Positions 27,619 to 37,756 of a DNA stretch of 64,000 nt are shown here, one piece after another. Each line of letters starts with the position of its first letter. Position 1 is the first letter of the stretch. The DNA comes from Pyrococcus horikoshii OT3 (GTDB lineage: Archaea; Methanobacteriota_B; Thermococci; Thermococcales; Thermococcaceae), in NCBI RefSeq assembly GCF_000011105.1, contig NC_000961.1, forward strand, positions 668,662 to 732,661, read 5' to 3'. Under the pieces are notes generated by a model, which ran no database searches, was not told the origin of the DNA, and was given only the letters and a program-made list of their open reading frames with translations. A program made the position numbers and the translations under genes.

Positions 27619-30069
27619 ATGACGATCAAGGTTAGGTTTCCCAAGGATATCCGCGAGTATGCGAGGAAGGAAAATGTTAAAGAATCATTCATTAGGTTAG
27701 CTGAAACCGCATTAGCTGAGGCTATCTCTAACTTTCATCGTAGGATGATTATCCTCCAGGGAGATACCCTCGAGAAGGCGAAGCTCGCTGGAATTTTAGC
27801 TGGTGGAGTTGCAAGGGTCCTATCCGAATATATTCCCGAATTTTTAGAGAGGAAGCTTAGGGATGAGGATAAAATTGAGGTTCTATATGCGACGGATGCG
27901 TTAGGGGAAGAAACTTATGGGAGGAAGAGGTTCGAGGAGTTTAGAAAGCACTTCTCAATCCTAGCCCCTAACACTGAATTAACTTCCGTGACGTTTAAAT
28001 ACAGCAGGGATATCCTGGGTAGGACGTTTGATGTTTTAGTGTTAGACTTAAGTTATGACTATTCCCCAAATGACCTTGGTAGGATAATAGAAACGGTTAG
28101 GGGTGGTGGTGTAGTATTCATCCTTACGAATCCTTTTGAGAAGTGGAAAGACATGTGGACTGGCTTCCATAAGAGTCTTGTGACTCCGCCTTACACTATA
28201 GATGATGTGAAGAAGAGATTCAATAGGAGGTTAATAAGGAAGTTTACCGAGCATAGGGGGATATACATAGTTAATGCTGATAAGAAGAAGATAGAAAGGA
28301 GGCCCAGGAAGAATAAGAGTCAAGCAAGACTCCCTGAAAGGGAAAAAGTTGAGATACCAGAAGATATAAGGTTTCCCAAGGAGCTCTATGAGTTATGCTT
28401 AACTAGGGGTCAAGTGGAAGTTCTCAGGGCCTTTGAGGATCTAATAGACAACCCTGGGATGATAGTTTTAACTGCGGATAGGGGAAGGGGAAAGAGCGTC
28501 TCCGTCGGTATAGCCTCCATAGGTTTGGCCGTGAAAAGTAAGAAAAAGAATTTTAGAATTGTGGTTACCGCTCCAGAAATTGAGAATGTCCAGAGTTTAT
28601 TGAAGTTCGCGGAGAAGAGCCTTAAGACTCTGGGGTACAAGACTAAGATTGTTAGGGAGAACGGTTTGATAAAGGAAGTGTACGCTAAGGGGATAGGGAT
28701 CAGATATTACCCACCGACCAAGGGATATAAGCAAAGGGCAGATCTCTATATAATCGATGAAGCCGCTGGTATACACGTTCCGATACTTCACAAGTACCTT
28801 GAAAAAGAAAGGGTAGTCTTTTCCTCCACTATACATGGATATGAGGGGGCCGGTAGGGGATTTTCTGTTAAGTTTCTGAAGAAAGCTAAGGAAAAAAGAA
28901 ACTACAAGGAAATTCATCTTTCCGTTCCAATAAGATATGCTGAGGGAGATCCCATAGAGAGGTGGCTCTTTGATGTCCTCCTCCTGGATGCAGAACCTGT
29001 GGAACTCACTGAAGAGGATTACGAGCTAATTAGGAAGATGGATGTTTATTTAGAGGAGCCCGACTTGGATGATTGGTTCGAGAATGATAGGGAAGATTTA
29101 AGGCACTTCGTCGGTATTTACGTGTTAGCTCATTACAGGAACAGGCCAAGCGACGTAGCCCTTTTAGCCGATGCCCCTCACCATGAAGCTAGGGTTTTGA
29201 GGCTTAAGAATGGAAAGATAGTTACCGCGATACAAATAGCTAGGGAGGGAGGTATTCCAAAGGCCGTAATTGATAAGATGGCTAAGGGATACAAACCCCC
29301 AGGAAATATAATTCCAGATATGATGGTAAAGCACCACTACGCTAAGGAGTTTGCCAAGCTGAAGGGGTATAGAATTGTTAGAATAGCTACCCATCCAGAT
29401 GCCATGGATCTTGGCCTTGGAAGTAAGGCTCTAGAATTACTCGTAAAGGAGGCCGAGGAGAGAGGCCTTGATTGGGTTGGTTCTGGTTTTGGTGCAAGTG
29501 AAGAGCTAATAAGGTTCTGGGTTAGGAACGGATTTGCTGTCGTTCATCTTAGCCCTACGAGAAATCCGGTCAGTGGTGAGTACACGGCAATAGTTATCAA
29601 GCCGATAAGCGAGAGAGCTAAAGAGATCGTGAAGAAGGCGAACAGTGAATTTAGGCTGAGGCTTACCGAATGGTTGGGTGACACCCATAGGGATTTAGAA
29701 CCTGAAATAGCTAAATGGCTCTTTGAGACCCCATTCGGGGAGTCCGTGGATTATCCCATATACCTGACTAAAGTGCAGAGAAAGAGACTGGAGATGTTCA
29801 TAAAAAGGGTACTCACTTATGACACAGTCGTTGATGCCGTTAAGCCCTTGGTAAAACTTTACTTCCTCGACGGATGGATGAGACCTTACTTAGATGATAG
29901 GCAGATCGTGCTCTTAATTCATAGAGTTCTCCAAGCCCACGACTGGAAGGAAACTGCGAAATTGTTGAATAGGACTGAGGTTTACACAATGGTGGAACTT
30001 AGGGATGTTATAAGGGGACTCTGGTACTACTATAAGCATATCCTTAATGAGGAAAAAGATATAAAATAG
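27619..30069 (+). CDS. tmcA: tRNA(Met) cytidine acetyltransferase TmcA
   Basis: An 816-residue enzyme that makes N4-acetylcytidine with acetyl-CoA and ATP; in Thermococcales the homologue acetylates many CCG sites in rRNA and other RNAs at high temperature. Order: DUF1726 N-terminal domain, RecA-like ATPase with LTADRGRGKSVSVG (about residue 285) and IIDEAAGI, then GNAT domain with ATHPDAMDLGLGSKALELL (about 590), then the tRNA-binding C-terminal domain. ATG at 27619 follows GGGGTTT; an upstream in-frame start overlapping the HTH gene is not supported. Confidence 0.95.
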   Translation: MTIKVRFPKDIREYARKENVKESFIRLAETALAEAISNFHRRMIILQGDTLEKAKLAGILAGGVARVLSEYIPEFLERKLRDEDKIEVLYATDALGEETYGRKRFEEFRKHFSILAPNTELTSVTFKYSRDILGRTFDVLVLDLSYDYSPNDLGRIIETVRGGGVVFILTNPFEKWKDMWTGFHKSLVTPPYTIDDVKKRFNRRLIRKFTEHRGIYIVNADKKKIERRPRKNKSQARLPEREKVEIPEDIRFPKELYELCLTRGQVEVLRAFEDLIDNPGMIVLTADRGRGKSVSVGIASIGLAVKSKKKNFRIVVTAPEIENVQSLLKFAEKSLKTLGYKTKIVRENGLIKEVYAKGIGIRYYPPTKGYKQRADLYIIDEAAGIHVPILHKYLEKERVVFSSTIHGYEGAGRGFSVKFLKKAKEKRNYKEIHLSVPIRYAEGDPIERWLFDVLLLDAEPVELTEEDYELIRKMDVYLEEPDLDDWFENDREDLRHFVGIYVLAHYRNRPSDVALLADAPHHEARVLRLKNGKIVTAIQIAREGGIPKAVIDKMAKGYKPPGNIIPDMMVKHHYAKEFAKLKGYRIVRIATHPDAMDLGLGSKALELLVKEAEERGLDWVGSGFGASEELIRFWVRNGFAVVHLSPTRNPVSGEYTAIVIKPISERAKEIVKKANSEFRLRLTEWLGDTHRDLEPEIAKWLFETPFGESVDYPIYLTKVQRKRLEMFIKRVLTYDTVVDAVKPLVKLYFLDGWMRPYLDDRQIVLLIHRVLQAHDWKETAKLLNRTEVYTMVELRDVIRGLWYYYKHILNEEKDIK

Positions 30070-30088
30070 TGGCATATTTATCCAAATC

Positions 30089-31084
30089 GTGAAGAAGGTA
30101 ACGACCCTGCTAATAGTGCTCTCAGTCGCCTCAATATTTTTAGCATTATCTCTCGGTTCAGTTAAAATACCGATTAAGGAAGTAATATCATCTCTTTCTC
30201 CGACTTCGATATCCCTCTATAGGAAAGGAAACCTCTCTGGCTCTAAATTTATTATCCTCGACGTTAGGTTACCTAGGATAATCCTAGCATATTTAGTCGG
30301 CTTTTCTCTAGCCTTAGCTGGAACAGCGAGTCAAGCATTATTCCGGAATTCCTTGGCCGATCCCTATATCTTAGGGATAAGTGGGGGGGCTTCAATAGGG
30401 GCGGCTTTAGCTCTAGCTTACAATCCGAGGTACATTGAGCTGTTCGCCTTTATCGGGGCTATAGCCGCTGTTTACCTCGTTTACTCGATCTCAAAGGTGA
30501 ACGGTCACATACCTGTCGATGTACTTCTCTTAGCTGGGATTGCGGTTGGCTTTTTCTCCCATGCAATAACCTCCTACATACTCTATATGAACAAGGATAG
30601 GATACACGAGGGGTTGGTATGGCTGTTTGGAACGTTTGCCTTAGCTACCTGGGCTAAGGTTTTACTGATGCTCATAGGCACGATCATAGGATCTAGCATG
30701 TTATTCTTAACCTGGAAGGAGTTAAACCTTCTCTTGCTCGGTGAGGAGAGCATAGCATTAGGCCTCGACGTTAATCTGTACAGGAAATTAATAATAGTGG
30801 CGATCTCACTTCTAACTGGAGTGGCCGTGGCCGAAAGCGGGATAATAGGATTTGTTGGTTTGGTTAGCCCCCACATAATGAGGATGATCGTGGGCCCTAA
30901 TCACAAGAGGCTTTTACCAACCGCTGCTATGTTTGGTGGGATTCTACTCGTTACCTCAGACGTTCTCTCAAGAACTTTAGTTGCCCCGGTTGAGATTCCA
31001 ATAGGAATAATGACATCTCTATTTGGAGCTCCTTTCTTCGCTTACCTTTTAATTAGAAAGAAGAGAGGTGAGCTTTATGCCTGA
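30089..31084 (+). CDS. FecCD/BtuC-type ABC importer permease
   Basis: A 331-residue permease with about ten membrane segments and the BtuC/FhuB landmarks: LDVRLPRIILAYLVGFSLAL, GISGGASIGAALALAY (the coupling region) and GFVGLVSPHIMRMIVGPNHK. Imports iron-siderophore, haem or cobamides. No substrate-binding protein is found nearby. The start is GTG 20 bases after the tmcA stop, without a clear ribosome binding site. ATPase gene follows with eight bases of overlap. Confidence 0.9.
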   Translation: MKKVTTLLIVLSVASIFLALSLGSVKIPIKEVISSLSPTSISLYRKGNLSGSKFIILDVRLPRIILAYLVGFSLALAGTASQALFRNSLADPYILGISGGASIGAALALAYNPRYIELFAFIGAIAAVYLVYSISKVNGHIPVDVLLLAGIAVGFFSHAITSYILYMNKDRIHEGLVWLFGTFALATWAKVLLMLIGTIIGSSMLFLTWKELNLLLLGEESIALGLDVNLYRKLIIVAISLLTGVAVAESGIIGFVGLVSPHIMRMIVGPNHKRLLPTAAMFGGILLVTSDVLSRTLVAPVEIPIGIMTSLFGAPFFAYLLIRKKRGELYA

Positions 31085-31793
31085 ACTTGAGGTGGATATA
31101 TCATTTTCCTACGGTAATTTTGAAGCCCTAAGGGATGTCAAGTTTAAGGCGAAAAAAGGAGAACTCTTAGCTATAATAGGCCCTAACGGATCTGGAAAAT
31201 CAACTTTGCTCAAGTGCATAGCTGGTATACTAAAGCCTAGAGGTAAGATAGTGTACGATGGTATAAATCTATTAAATCTTAAACCCAAGGAGAGGGCTAA
31301 GATAGTTTCATACGTCCCACAGTCCTCATTTCCACAGTTCTCTTTCACCGTTGAGGAATTCGTAGAGCTTGGAACTTATGCAAGGGGAGGCGACATTGAA
31401 GATGCCCTAAAGAGAGTTGGGCTCGTTGAAAAAAGGCATGAGCTCATCACAAGACTTAGTGGTGGTGAGTATCAGCTAGCCCTTATAGCCAGGGCCCTTG
31501 CCCAGGGAAGTGAGGTCATGCTCCTGGATGAGCCAACGAGTCACCTAGACATAAATCACACGAAGAAGGTCATTGAGATCCTCCAGGAGTTAAAAAAAGA
31601 AAAGCTTATAATTGCCGTTTTTCATGATCTAAATCTTGCAATTAACTATTCTGATGAGTTATTAGTTCTTAAGAATGGAGAGGTTGCATGGCTTGGTGAT
31701 CCTAATTCTCTTCCCCTGGAGGTAATAGGAAAGGTATATGGAATAGTGCCAAAGTTCCTCGAGGTTGATGGGGTGAAGACAATACTACCTTAA
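31077..31793 (+). CDS. ABC importer ATPase (FecE/BtuD type)
   Basis: A 238-residue nucleotide-binding protein: Walker A GPNGSGKST, Q-loop in YVPQSSFPQF, signature LSGGEYQLALIARALAQ, Walker B EVMLLDEPTSHLD and switch His in FHDLNLA. It energises the FecCD permease just upstream for uptake of iron chelates or cobamide. ATG at 31077 has GAGGTGA five bases upstream and overlaps the permease stop. Its last residues end 30 bases before the THEP1 gene, which has its own TATA-like sequence. Confidence 0.92.
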   Translation: MPELEVDISFSYGNFEALRDVKFKAKKGELLAIIGPNGSGKSTLLKCIAGILKPRGKIVYDGINLLNLKPKERAKIVSYVPQSSFPQFSFTVEEFVELGTYARGGDIEDALKRVGLVEKRHELITRLSGGEYQLALIARALAQGSEVMLLDEPTSHLDINHTKKVIEILQELKKEKLIIAVFHDLNLAINYSDELLVLKNGEVAWLGDPNSLPLEVIGKVYGIVPKFLEVDGVKTILP

Positions 31794-31820
31794 CTTTATT
31801 AACCACTAAAGGTAGCTTAA

Positions 31821-33175
<1,355 letters not shown>

Positions 33176-33199
33176 TTTCCTTACTTGAGAGGTGATAGC

Positions 33200-33913
33200 A
33201 TGACGGTGTTCATTCCCAATGGAGAGGAGCCGAATCAAGAGGGAGTTAGATACGTGGCCAAGCTACTGAAAAGGGAAGGACTTGTGAGAGATATAAACTT
33301 CGCCACGTTAGATGAAATTCCTCTAGATAATTCTTACGTTCTTGGGGATCACTCCGGGACGTACTTTATATTAAAAAAGATAAGGCCAAAGGCCATGATA
33401 AGTTTAGATGCTCATACAGATTTAATGCAGGATTACTTTGATCACGCTTCTTGGCTGGCCTATGCGTTGAAAGATAACGTTATAGAGAGGGCCTCGGTAA
33501 TTGGTGCAGTTCTAATGATACCAACAACTTCTGGAACTAAGCTCTGGACGAGAAGGGTAAAGATATTCCCAGCATTACCAAGGACTAGAAAAGTAAGGGG
33601 TAAATGGAAAGCTTACATTAACCTTAAGCAACATGGAGTTAAAGCGGTTATTAAAGAGGCCAAGGAATTCCTTGGGAAGGAAATATATCTGTCAATAGAC
33701 TTAGACATCCTAAGTCCAGAATATAGGATAGCTCGATTCCAGCATGGAGAACTTACCCTTAAAGAGCTTCTCGATTTGATAGATAAAATTAAGGAGAACT
33801 TCGATATTATAGCGTTTGACATAGCTGAAATCTCTTACAGAGTTGCAAAGTCAAAATATGGAAGGAGGGCTATAATTGAAGCGTTTTCCTCCCTAAAGGA
33901 GGTGTTTGAATGA
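33200..33913 (+). CDS. Arginase/agmatinase-fold ureohydrolase
   Basis: A 237-residue protein with the two metal-binding motifs of ureohydrolases: SLDAHTDLMQDYFDHASW (D-A-H-x-D) and LSIDLDILSPEYR (D-x-D), plus an upstream GDHSGTYF segment where the family has a metal His. It is shorter than agmatinase (about 300), lacking parts of the substrate lid, so substrate is uncertain: agmatine, a guanidino compound or another amide. Start ATG 33200 follows GAGGTGAT. The next gene overlaps by four bases. Confidence 0.83.
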   Translation: MTVFIPNGEEPNQEGVRYVAKLLKREGLVRDINFATLDEIPLDNSYVLGDHSGTYFILKKIRPKAMISLDAHTDLMQDYFDHASWLAYALKDNVIERASVIGAVLMIPTTSGTKLWTRRVKIFPALPRTRKVRGKWKAYINLKQHGVKAVIKEAKEFLGKEIYLSIDLDILSPEYRIARFQHGELTLKELLDLIDKIKENFDIIAFDIAEISYRVAKSKYGRRAIIEAFSSLKEVFE

Positions 33914-34227
33914 TAACGGATGAAGAGATTAGGAAAGTCATTGCACCTCTTCTTCTCTCTGGAGCGAAAATGCTGGATAAGCATTGTCCAAAGTGTGGTT
34001 CACCTCTCTTTGAAAAGGATGGAAGGGTGTTTTGTCCAGTTTGTGAATACAGGGAAAAACAGAAAAAAGAGATGGTTAAGGGGGTTGAAGAAAGGCTAAT
34101 GGAGAAGTTAACTCAATTGGCAAATTCCCTTCCCGATGACATTGATGAACTTGAGAAACACTTAAGGGTAATGGAGAAGATAATTGAAGTGTTGGAGAAA
34201 TACAAAAAACTGGAGGGGAGAAGATGA
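33910..34227 (+). CDS. UPF0148 / autoantigen p27-like zinc protein
   Basis: A 105-residue protein with N-terminal helix (ITDEEIRKVIAPLLLSGAKM), a zinc ribbon CPKCGSPLFEKDGRVFCPVC and a C-terminal coiled coil. This is the layout of the UPF0148 family, related to human SSSCA1/p27. Role unknown, possibly in RNA or replication complexes. ATGA overlaps at both ends place it in a tight set with the ureohydrolase-like gene upstream and the small HTH gene downstream. Confidence 0.85.
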   Translation: MITDEEIRKVIAPLLLSGAKMLDKHCPKCGSPLFEKDGRVFCPVCEYREKQKKEMVKGVEERLMEKLTQLANSLPDDIDELEKHLRVMEKIIEVLEKYKKLEGRR

Positions 34228-34436
34228 AGAATACAAAAGTTTTGAAGGTTCTTGAAAATGGTCCAAAAACTGTTGAAGAGATCGTAAAGGAGACGGGAAT
34301 TAGAGACATGGAAGTGAGGAGGTATCTCCTTAGGTTTGCAGAGCAGGGAAAGGTTGAAAGCTTTCAAAAGGATGGGAAGGTATTTTGGAAGCTGAAGGAG
34401 AAAGATGAGCTCGAGGAAGAGTTCAAGTACGTGTAA
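34224..34436 (+). CDS. Small winged-HTH protein
   Basis: A 70-residue single domain: KVLKVLENGPKTVEEIVKET, then RDMEVRRYLLRFAEQGKVES and the beta wing VFWKL. A winged helix-turn-helix of about the size used by small archaeal regulators. GGGGAG precedes the ATG, which overlaps the previous stop. Last gene of the run that begins with the THEP1 gene; 650 bases of gene-poor sequence follow. Confidence 0.7.
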   Translation: MKNTKVLKVLENGPKTVEEIVKETGIRDMEVRRYLLRFAEQGKVESFQKDGKVFWKLKEKDELEEEFKYV

Positions 34437-35080
34437 CCTTGCTCCTCTAATTTCTCCTTCAACAATTTAGCATTGGTTGAAATTAAGCTTAAACTAATTC
34501 TCTAAACGAAGACTCTCCATATGTATGGCTTCTTCTTGTTATTGTTGGATTAGTGGTTATTCTAAGAGTTTCTGCATACTATGTTCATGTTTAATCTCTT
34601 TACAAGAAAGTCAATGAAGGAAGAGTGCCCTTTCCTTTATGCCTTCTGAAAGAAAGTTTTAACAATTCCTGGGCTTGACTTCATCCAGCATCCTGCAAGT
34701 ACAGGTTCATCGACAACTAGAGGGAGGATGAAAGGTAAAATATCTCTTTAGCAGGGTATTCCTCAGCTAGAGAGACCTAAGGCACTTGGAGGGATAATAA
34801 CTGGGATATTATATATGGTAATTCCTCAATATGGAGTCCTCATATTCTGGAAGATGGCAAGAACTTTTTTGAGAAGAAATTATAGTCAGGAACTTGCTCG
34901 GAGAATGCTACGACAAACCCTACGGGTGTTAACTATATCTCAGGTATATAATATTGTGCAAAATGTGTTGTAATGTGTTATTGTAATTTTTTATTTTAAT
35001 GGTAAGTGTTATTATTCTACTACTCTGGACTCACTTTATTTATCCATAAGGTTTTTATGTACTATAGGAATTAGTTAAAT
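34437..35080 (+). pseudogene. Gene-poor stretch with decayed coding fragments
   Basis: No complete gene is visible. On the plus strand, a fragment reading EDSPYVWLLLVIVGLVVILR, followed by seven more residues, ends at a stop near 34591: a membrane-anchor-like protein end with no upstream frame. A second fragment, open from 34752 to a stop at 34971, includes LERPKALGGIITGILYMVIP and FWKMARTFLRRN, protein-like but without a start beyond an internal ATG. Both look like remains of membrane proteins. The last 110 bases are A/T-rich, with a TATA-like TTTTTATG near 35051. No insertion sequence ends or direct repeats were recognised. Confidence 0.45.
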
Positions 35081-35083
35081 TTG

Positions 35084-36100
35084 GTGATTCTTGTGTTGGG
35101 GATTGGCTTGTGGTGGATAAGGTGGAATGATACTCTGGGTGGTTATGAGTCTAGGATGACTCTTGGTGGGAGGAGTCCAGGAACGTATTATGATGAGGTC
35201 CAGTTGTTTAAGGAGAGGGGTTTTGATAGGGTAGTCTTCCTAGGTGAGGAGGGGAGGGGAATCAACTACACTGGGAATGGGTTTGCGGATGCTCGTTACC
35301 TAGCACTGTGGATTAGGACTCACATCACCTCAATAGATTATTACATCACAATACCATTCTCCTATGGTAGTGGTGAGCTTAGGGATAACCCTGCCAATGG
35401 GTTCGAAAACTCTTACTGGAGGAGTTGGATTGACGGAGTCCTCGGGGTTGATGATGACAACAGACTCGGCTTCTACTGGAGCTACGAAAGCTGCCTACAA
35501 GGAACAATCAATGACCCAGTTCCTAAGAAGAAACTTAATCTTAAAAAGGAAGATGAGATTAAAGAGTACGAGAGTAAATACATTGAGTTCCTCCAGGAAA
35601 TGAGTGATTACATTCACAGTCATGGACTGGAATTAATTTGGATTCCAGCGACTGGAACCAGAGATGCTACGTATTTAAAAAATAATAGTGGGATACCCAC
35701 TCTAGCTGGATATTTCGACCGTGTTTTTGTTCAATTAAATTATTATCAATATAACTCACAATATACCTTCAACAAACTTGTTGAAAAAATCAAATGGATA
35801 TATGAAGAATCACTCTCAATAGAGATGGAAGCTGACTGCGCGGTTCTCGAGGGTAAACGTGGGCACTGTGCTGAGTGCGAGTATGCAAATAATGAACCTG
35901 TTTACTGTAATAACGCAAAATGTCTAGAACGTGCCTGCGATTATATAAGTGGTATATTAGAAGCATATTGGGAGTTATTCCACCGCCCACCTTTATCGCC
36001 GGAAACTGTAGTTAACAGGCTCTTTCCTCATAGAGCCTACTACTTTGGCACTGACTTTAAAGTAGTTGACAAGGTGAGGTCAAAATGTCCAGAATGGTGA
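35084..36100 (+). CDS. DUF4855-like protein
   Basis: About 338 residues. The middle resembles DUF4855: TLGGRSPGTYYDEVQLFKER, DRLFYWSYE-like segment NRLGFYWSYESCLQG, then HGLELIWIPATGTRDATYL and VFVQLNYYQYNSQ, a TIM-barrel-like order. The domain occurs in secreted or surface proteins and may bind or cleave polysaccharide, which is unproven. The start is unclear: TTG 35081 or GTG 35084, with no ribosome binding site but a TATA-like TTTTTATG about 30 bases upstream, so a leaderless start or a lost N-terminus. Six cysteines near the end (CAVLEGKRGHCAECEYANNE) and at least four CGT arginine codons are unusual. Ends 16 bases inside the next gene. Confidence 0.65.
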   Translation: MILVLGIGLWWIRWNDTLGGYESRMTLGGRSPGTYYDEVQLFKERGFDRVVFLGEEGRGINYTGNGFADARYLALWIRTHITSIDYYITIPFSYGSGELRDNPANGFENSYWRSWIDGVLGVDDDNRLGFYWSYESCLQGTINDPVPKKKLNLKKEDEIKEYESKYIEFLQEMSDYIHSHGLELIWIPATGTRDATYLKNNSGIPTLAGYFDRVFVQLNYYQYNSQYTFNKLVEKIKWIYEESLSIEMEADCAVLEGKRGHCAECEYANNEPVYCNNAKCLERACDYISGILEAYWELFHRPPLSPETVVNRLFPHRAYYFGTDFKVVDKVRSKCPEW

Positions 36101-37749
36101 TTGTATCTTTTCTCACTATATTTTTATTCCTAACTCCTATAGCTTCAGCTATTCATACAATCAAAGCTCCTGGAGTGATATATGAAGTAAAATACTCCGT
36201 TGTTTCAAATGGAACAGTGGTTTTAATACCTCTATCAGTTTTTCAATATGATTTTCTTTGTTGTCCAAATAGCTCAATAGCAAAATTTGGTGAGTGGTAT
36301 TATCTCCTCTACTATGACGGCTCACAACTTTATCTCTTGAACTTCACGTATGCACTTGCTCATCCTCTCAGAGTTGCATTTGTTAATGGTAGTTGGTATG
36401 TAGAGATTTCAACATATAAAGATTCATGCGATGAGATTACTAGCTCAGTCTATAGTTTAAACCTGGCAAATTTTTCTTTCAAGAAGGTGAATACTAGCTG
36501 GTCTAGACTTGTATGGAATAGTCAAAGCGTTAATGAAATTAATGGTTGGAAAATAGTTATTCCTAATCTTTCAACGAACTCAAGCTTTCCTACAACTGTG
36601 GATATTATTGTTATTAACAGTAAAGAGAACGCTAATCTCCTCAATAACTCTAAAAGAGTTGTCTTGACGACCTCTCCAAAGTTCCCAGTGTACTTCCTTC
36701 TAAGGAAGGGGAATCGAATTAGAAACATTACATTAGTTTACATAAACACTACTCCTGTATCTTGGATCGAGTACGGCTCAAGACGAGTGACTGGAATATC
36801 TGGCTATTGGTTTCCAGAAAATATCAAGGTAATTAGGATTGGCCCCAAAGGGGAACTTCACGTTCCCTTCTGGAACGTCAAAGTTTTGAACGCTCAATAT
36901 TCAATAGTTTCAAGTGGAAAGGATGCAATAATTTACCTTTCAATATCAGTTCTTTCTCCTTACTGCCCTCCACACCTTGTTGCAAGTGGCTATAATTGCA
37001 GTAATACGAGTGAAGTCACCATCATGGGTGGAGGTGAATATCTCCTCTATTTCAACGATTCAAAACTTTATTTATTGAACTTCTTAAAGCCCTATAATAC
37101 CGTCATTGAAAGTTATAACGGAGCAGTTTTTGTCAATGGCTCCTGGTACTTAAACATAACTTTCTTCAACAGGAGTAATTTAAGATTTGTGGATAAAATA
37201 TACCAATTTAATTCGCGTGATTTTTGCATTAAACCTGTAAACGTTAATTGGTCAAGGCTCCTGGAGGAAAGCAAGAATATTAACACAATCAATGGATGGA
37301 GGATAGTTACCTTTGACCAGCAGAGTTCGGATAGGTGGGGGTTAGCTCCCATTTATACTGTCTGTGCATCTCCTTTTAAAGAGGCAATTAAGTTAAATTA
37401 CCCCTGTAAAAGCCTGATAATTCAAAAATTTGTTAAAATTCCAATTCAATTCATACTTGAAAGAAGTGAGACAGAGAGAAACATTACAATGGCTTACTTT
37501 GAAATGAATTCAACAAGTGCTGACTACAAGCTTTCTAAGGATATTATACCTGTTGATATACCATTCTGCCAGCAGTCAAAAAGTGAGAGAAGAGAAAGTA
37601 CGAGTAAGGAGAAAAATGAAACTACTACTTCCTCCACTACTTCTACTACCTCCCCCACACCAAAAGAAAAACACAAAATCTGCGAACCAGGAGTTATTGT
37701 GTTGTTACCTCTCATATCTATAATCATCTCAAGGATTAGAAGGAGATGA
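36085..37749 (+). CDS. CGP-CTERM-type surface glycoprotein with duplicated domain
   Basis: A 554-residue secreted protein. Signal peptide (VIVSFLTIFLFLTPIASA), then two homologous units: unit 1 has YYDGSQLYLLNF (near residue 75), FVNGSWYVEIS and INGWKIVIP; unit 2 has YFNDSKLYLLNF (near 320), FVNGSWYLNIT and INGWRIVTF. A Ser/Thr stalk (ETTTSSTTSTTSPTP) leads to the C-terminal sorting signal CEPGVIVLLPLISIIISR followed by arginines; the usual Cys-Gly-Pro is Cys-Glu-Pro here. More than fifteen N-x-S/T sequons suggest heavy glycosylation. GGTGAGGT precedes the ATG, which lies within the end of the DUF4855 gene. Function unknown; the shared unit is not a family I know. Confidence 0.82.
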   Translation: MSRMVIVSFLTIFLFLTPIASAIHTIKAPGVIYEVKYSVVSNGTVVLIPLSVFQYDFLCCPNSSIAKFGEWYYLLYYDGSQLYLLNFTYALAHPLRVAFVNGSWYVEISTYKDSCDEITSSVYSLNLANFSFKKVNTSWSRLVWNSQSVNEINGWKIVIPNLSTNSSFPTTVDIIVINSKENANLLNNSKRVVLTTSPKFPVYFLLRKGNRIRNITLVYINTTPVSWIEYGSRRVTGISGYWFPENIKVIRIGPKGELHVPFWNVKVLNAQYSIVSSGKDAIIYLSISVLSPYCPPHLVASGYNCSNTSEVTIMGGGEYLLYFNDSKLYLLNFLKPYNTVIESYNGAVFVNGSWYLNITFFNRSNLRFVDKIYQFNSRDFCIKPVNVNWSRLLEESKNINTINGWRIVTFDQQSSDRWGLAPIYTVCASPFKEAIKLNYPCKSLIIQKFVKIPIQFILERSETERNITMAYFEMNSTSADYKLSKDIIPVDIPFCQQSKSERRESTSKEKNETTTSSTTSTTSPTPKEKHKICEPGVIVLLPLISIIISRIRRR

Positions 37750-37756
37750 GGTCGAA

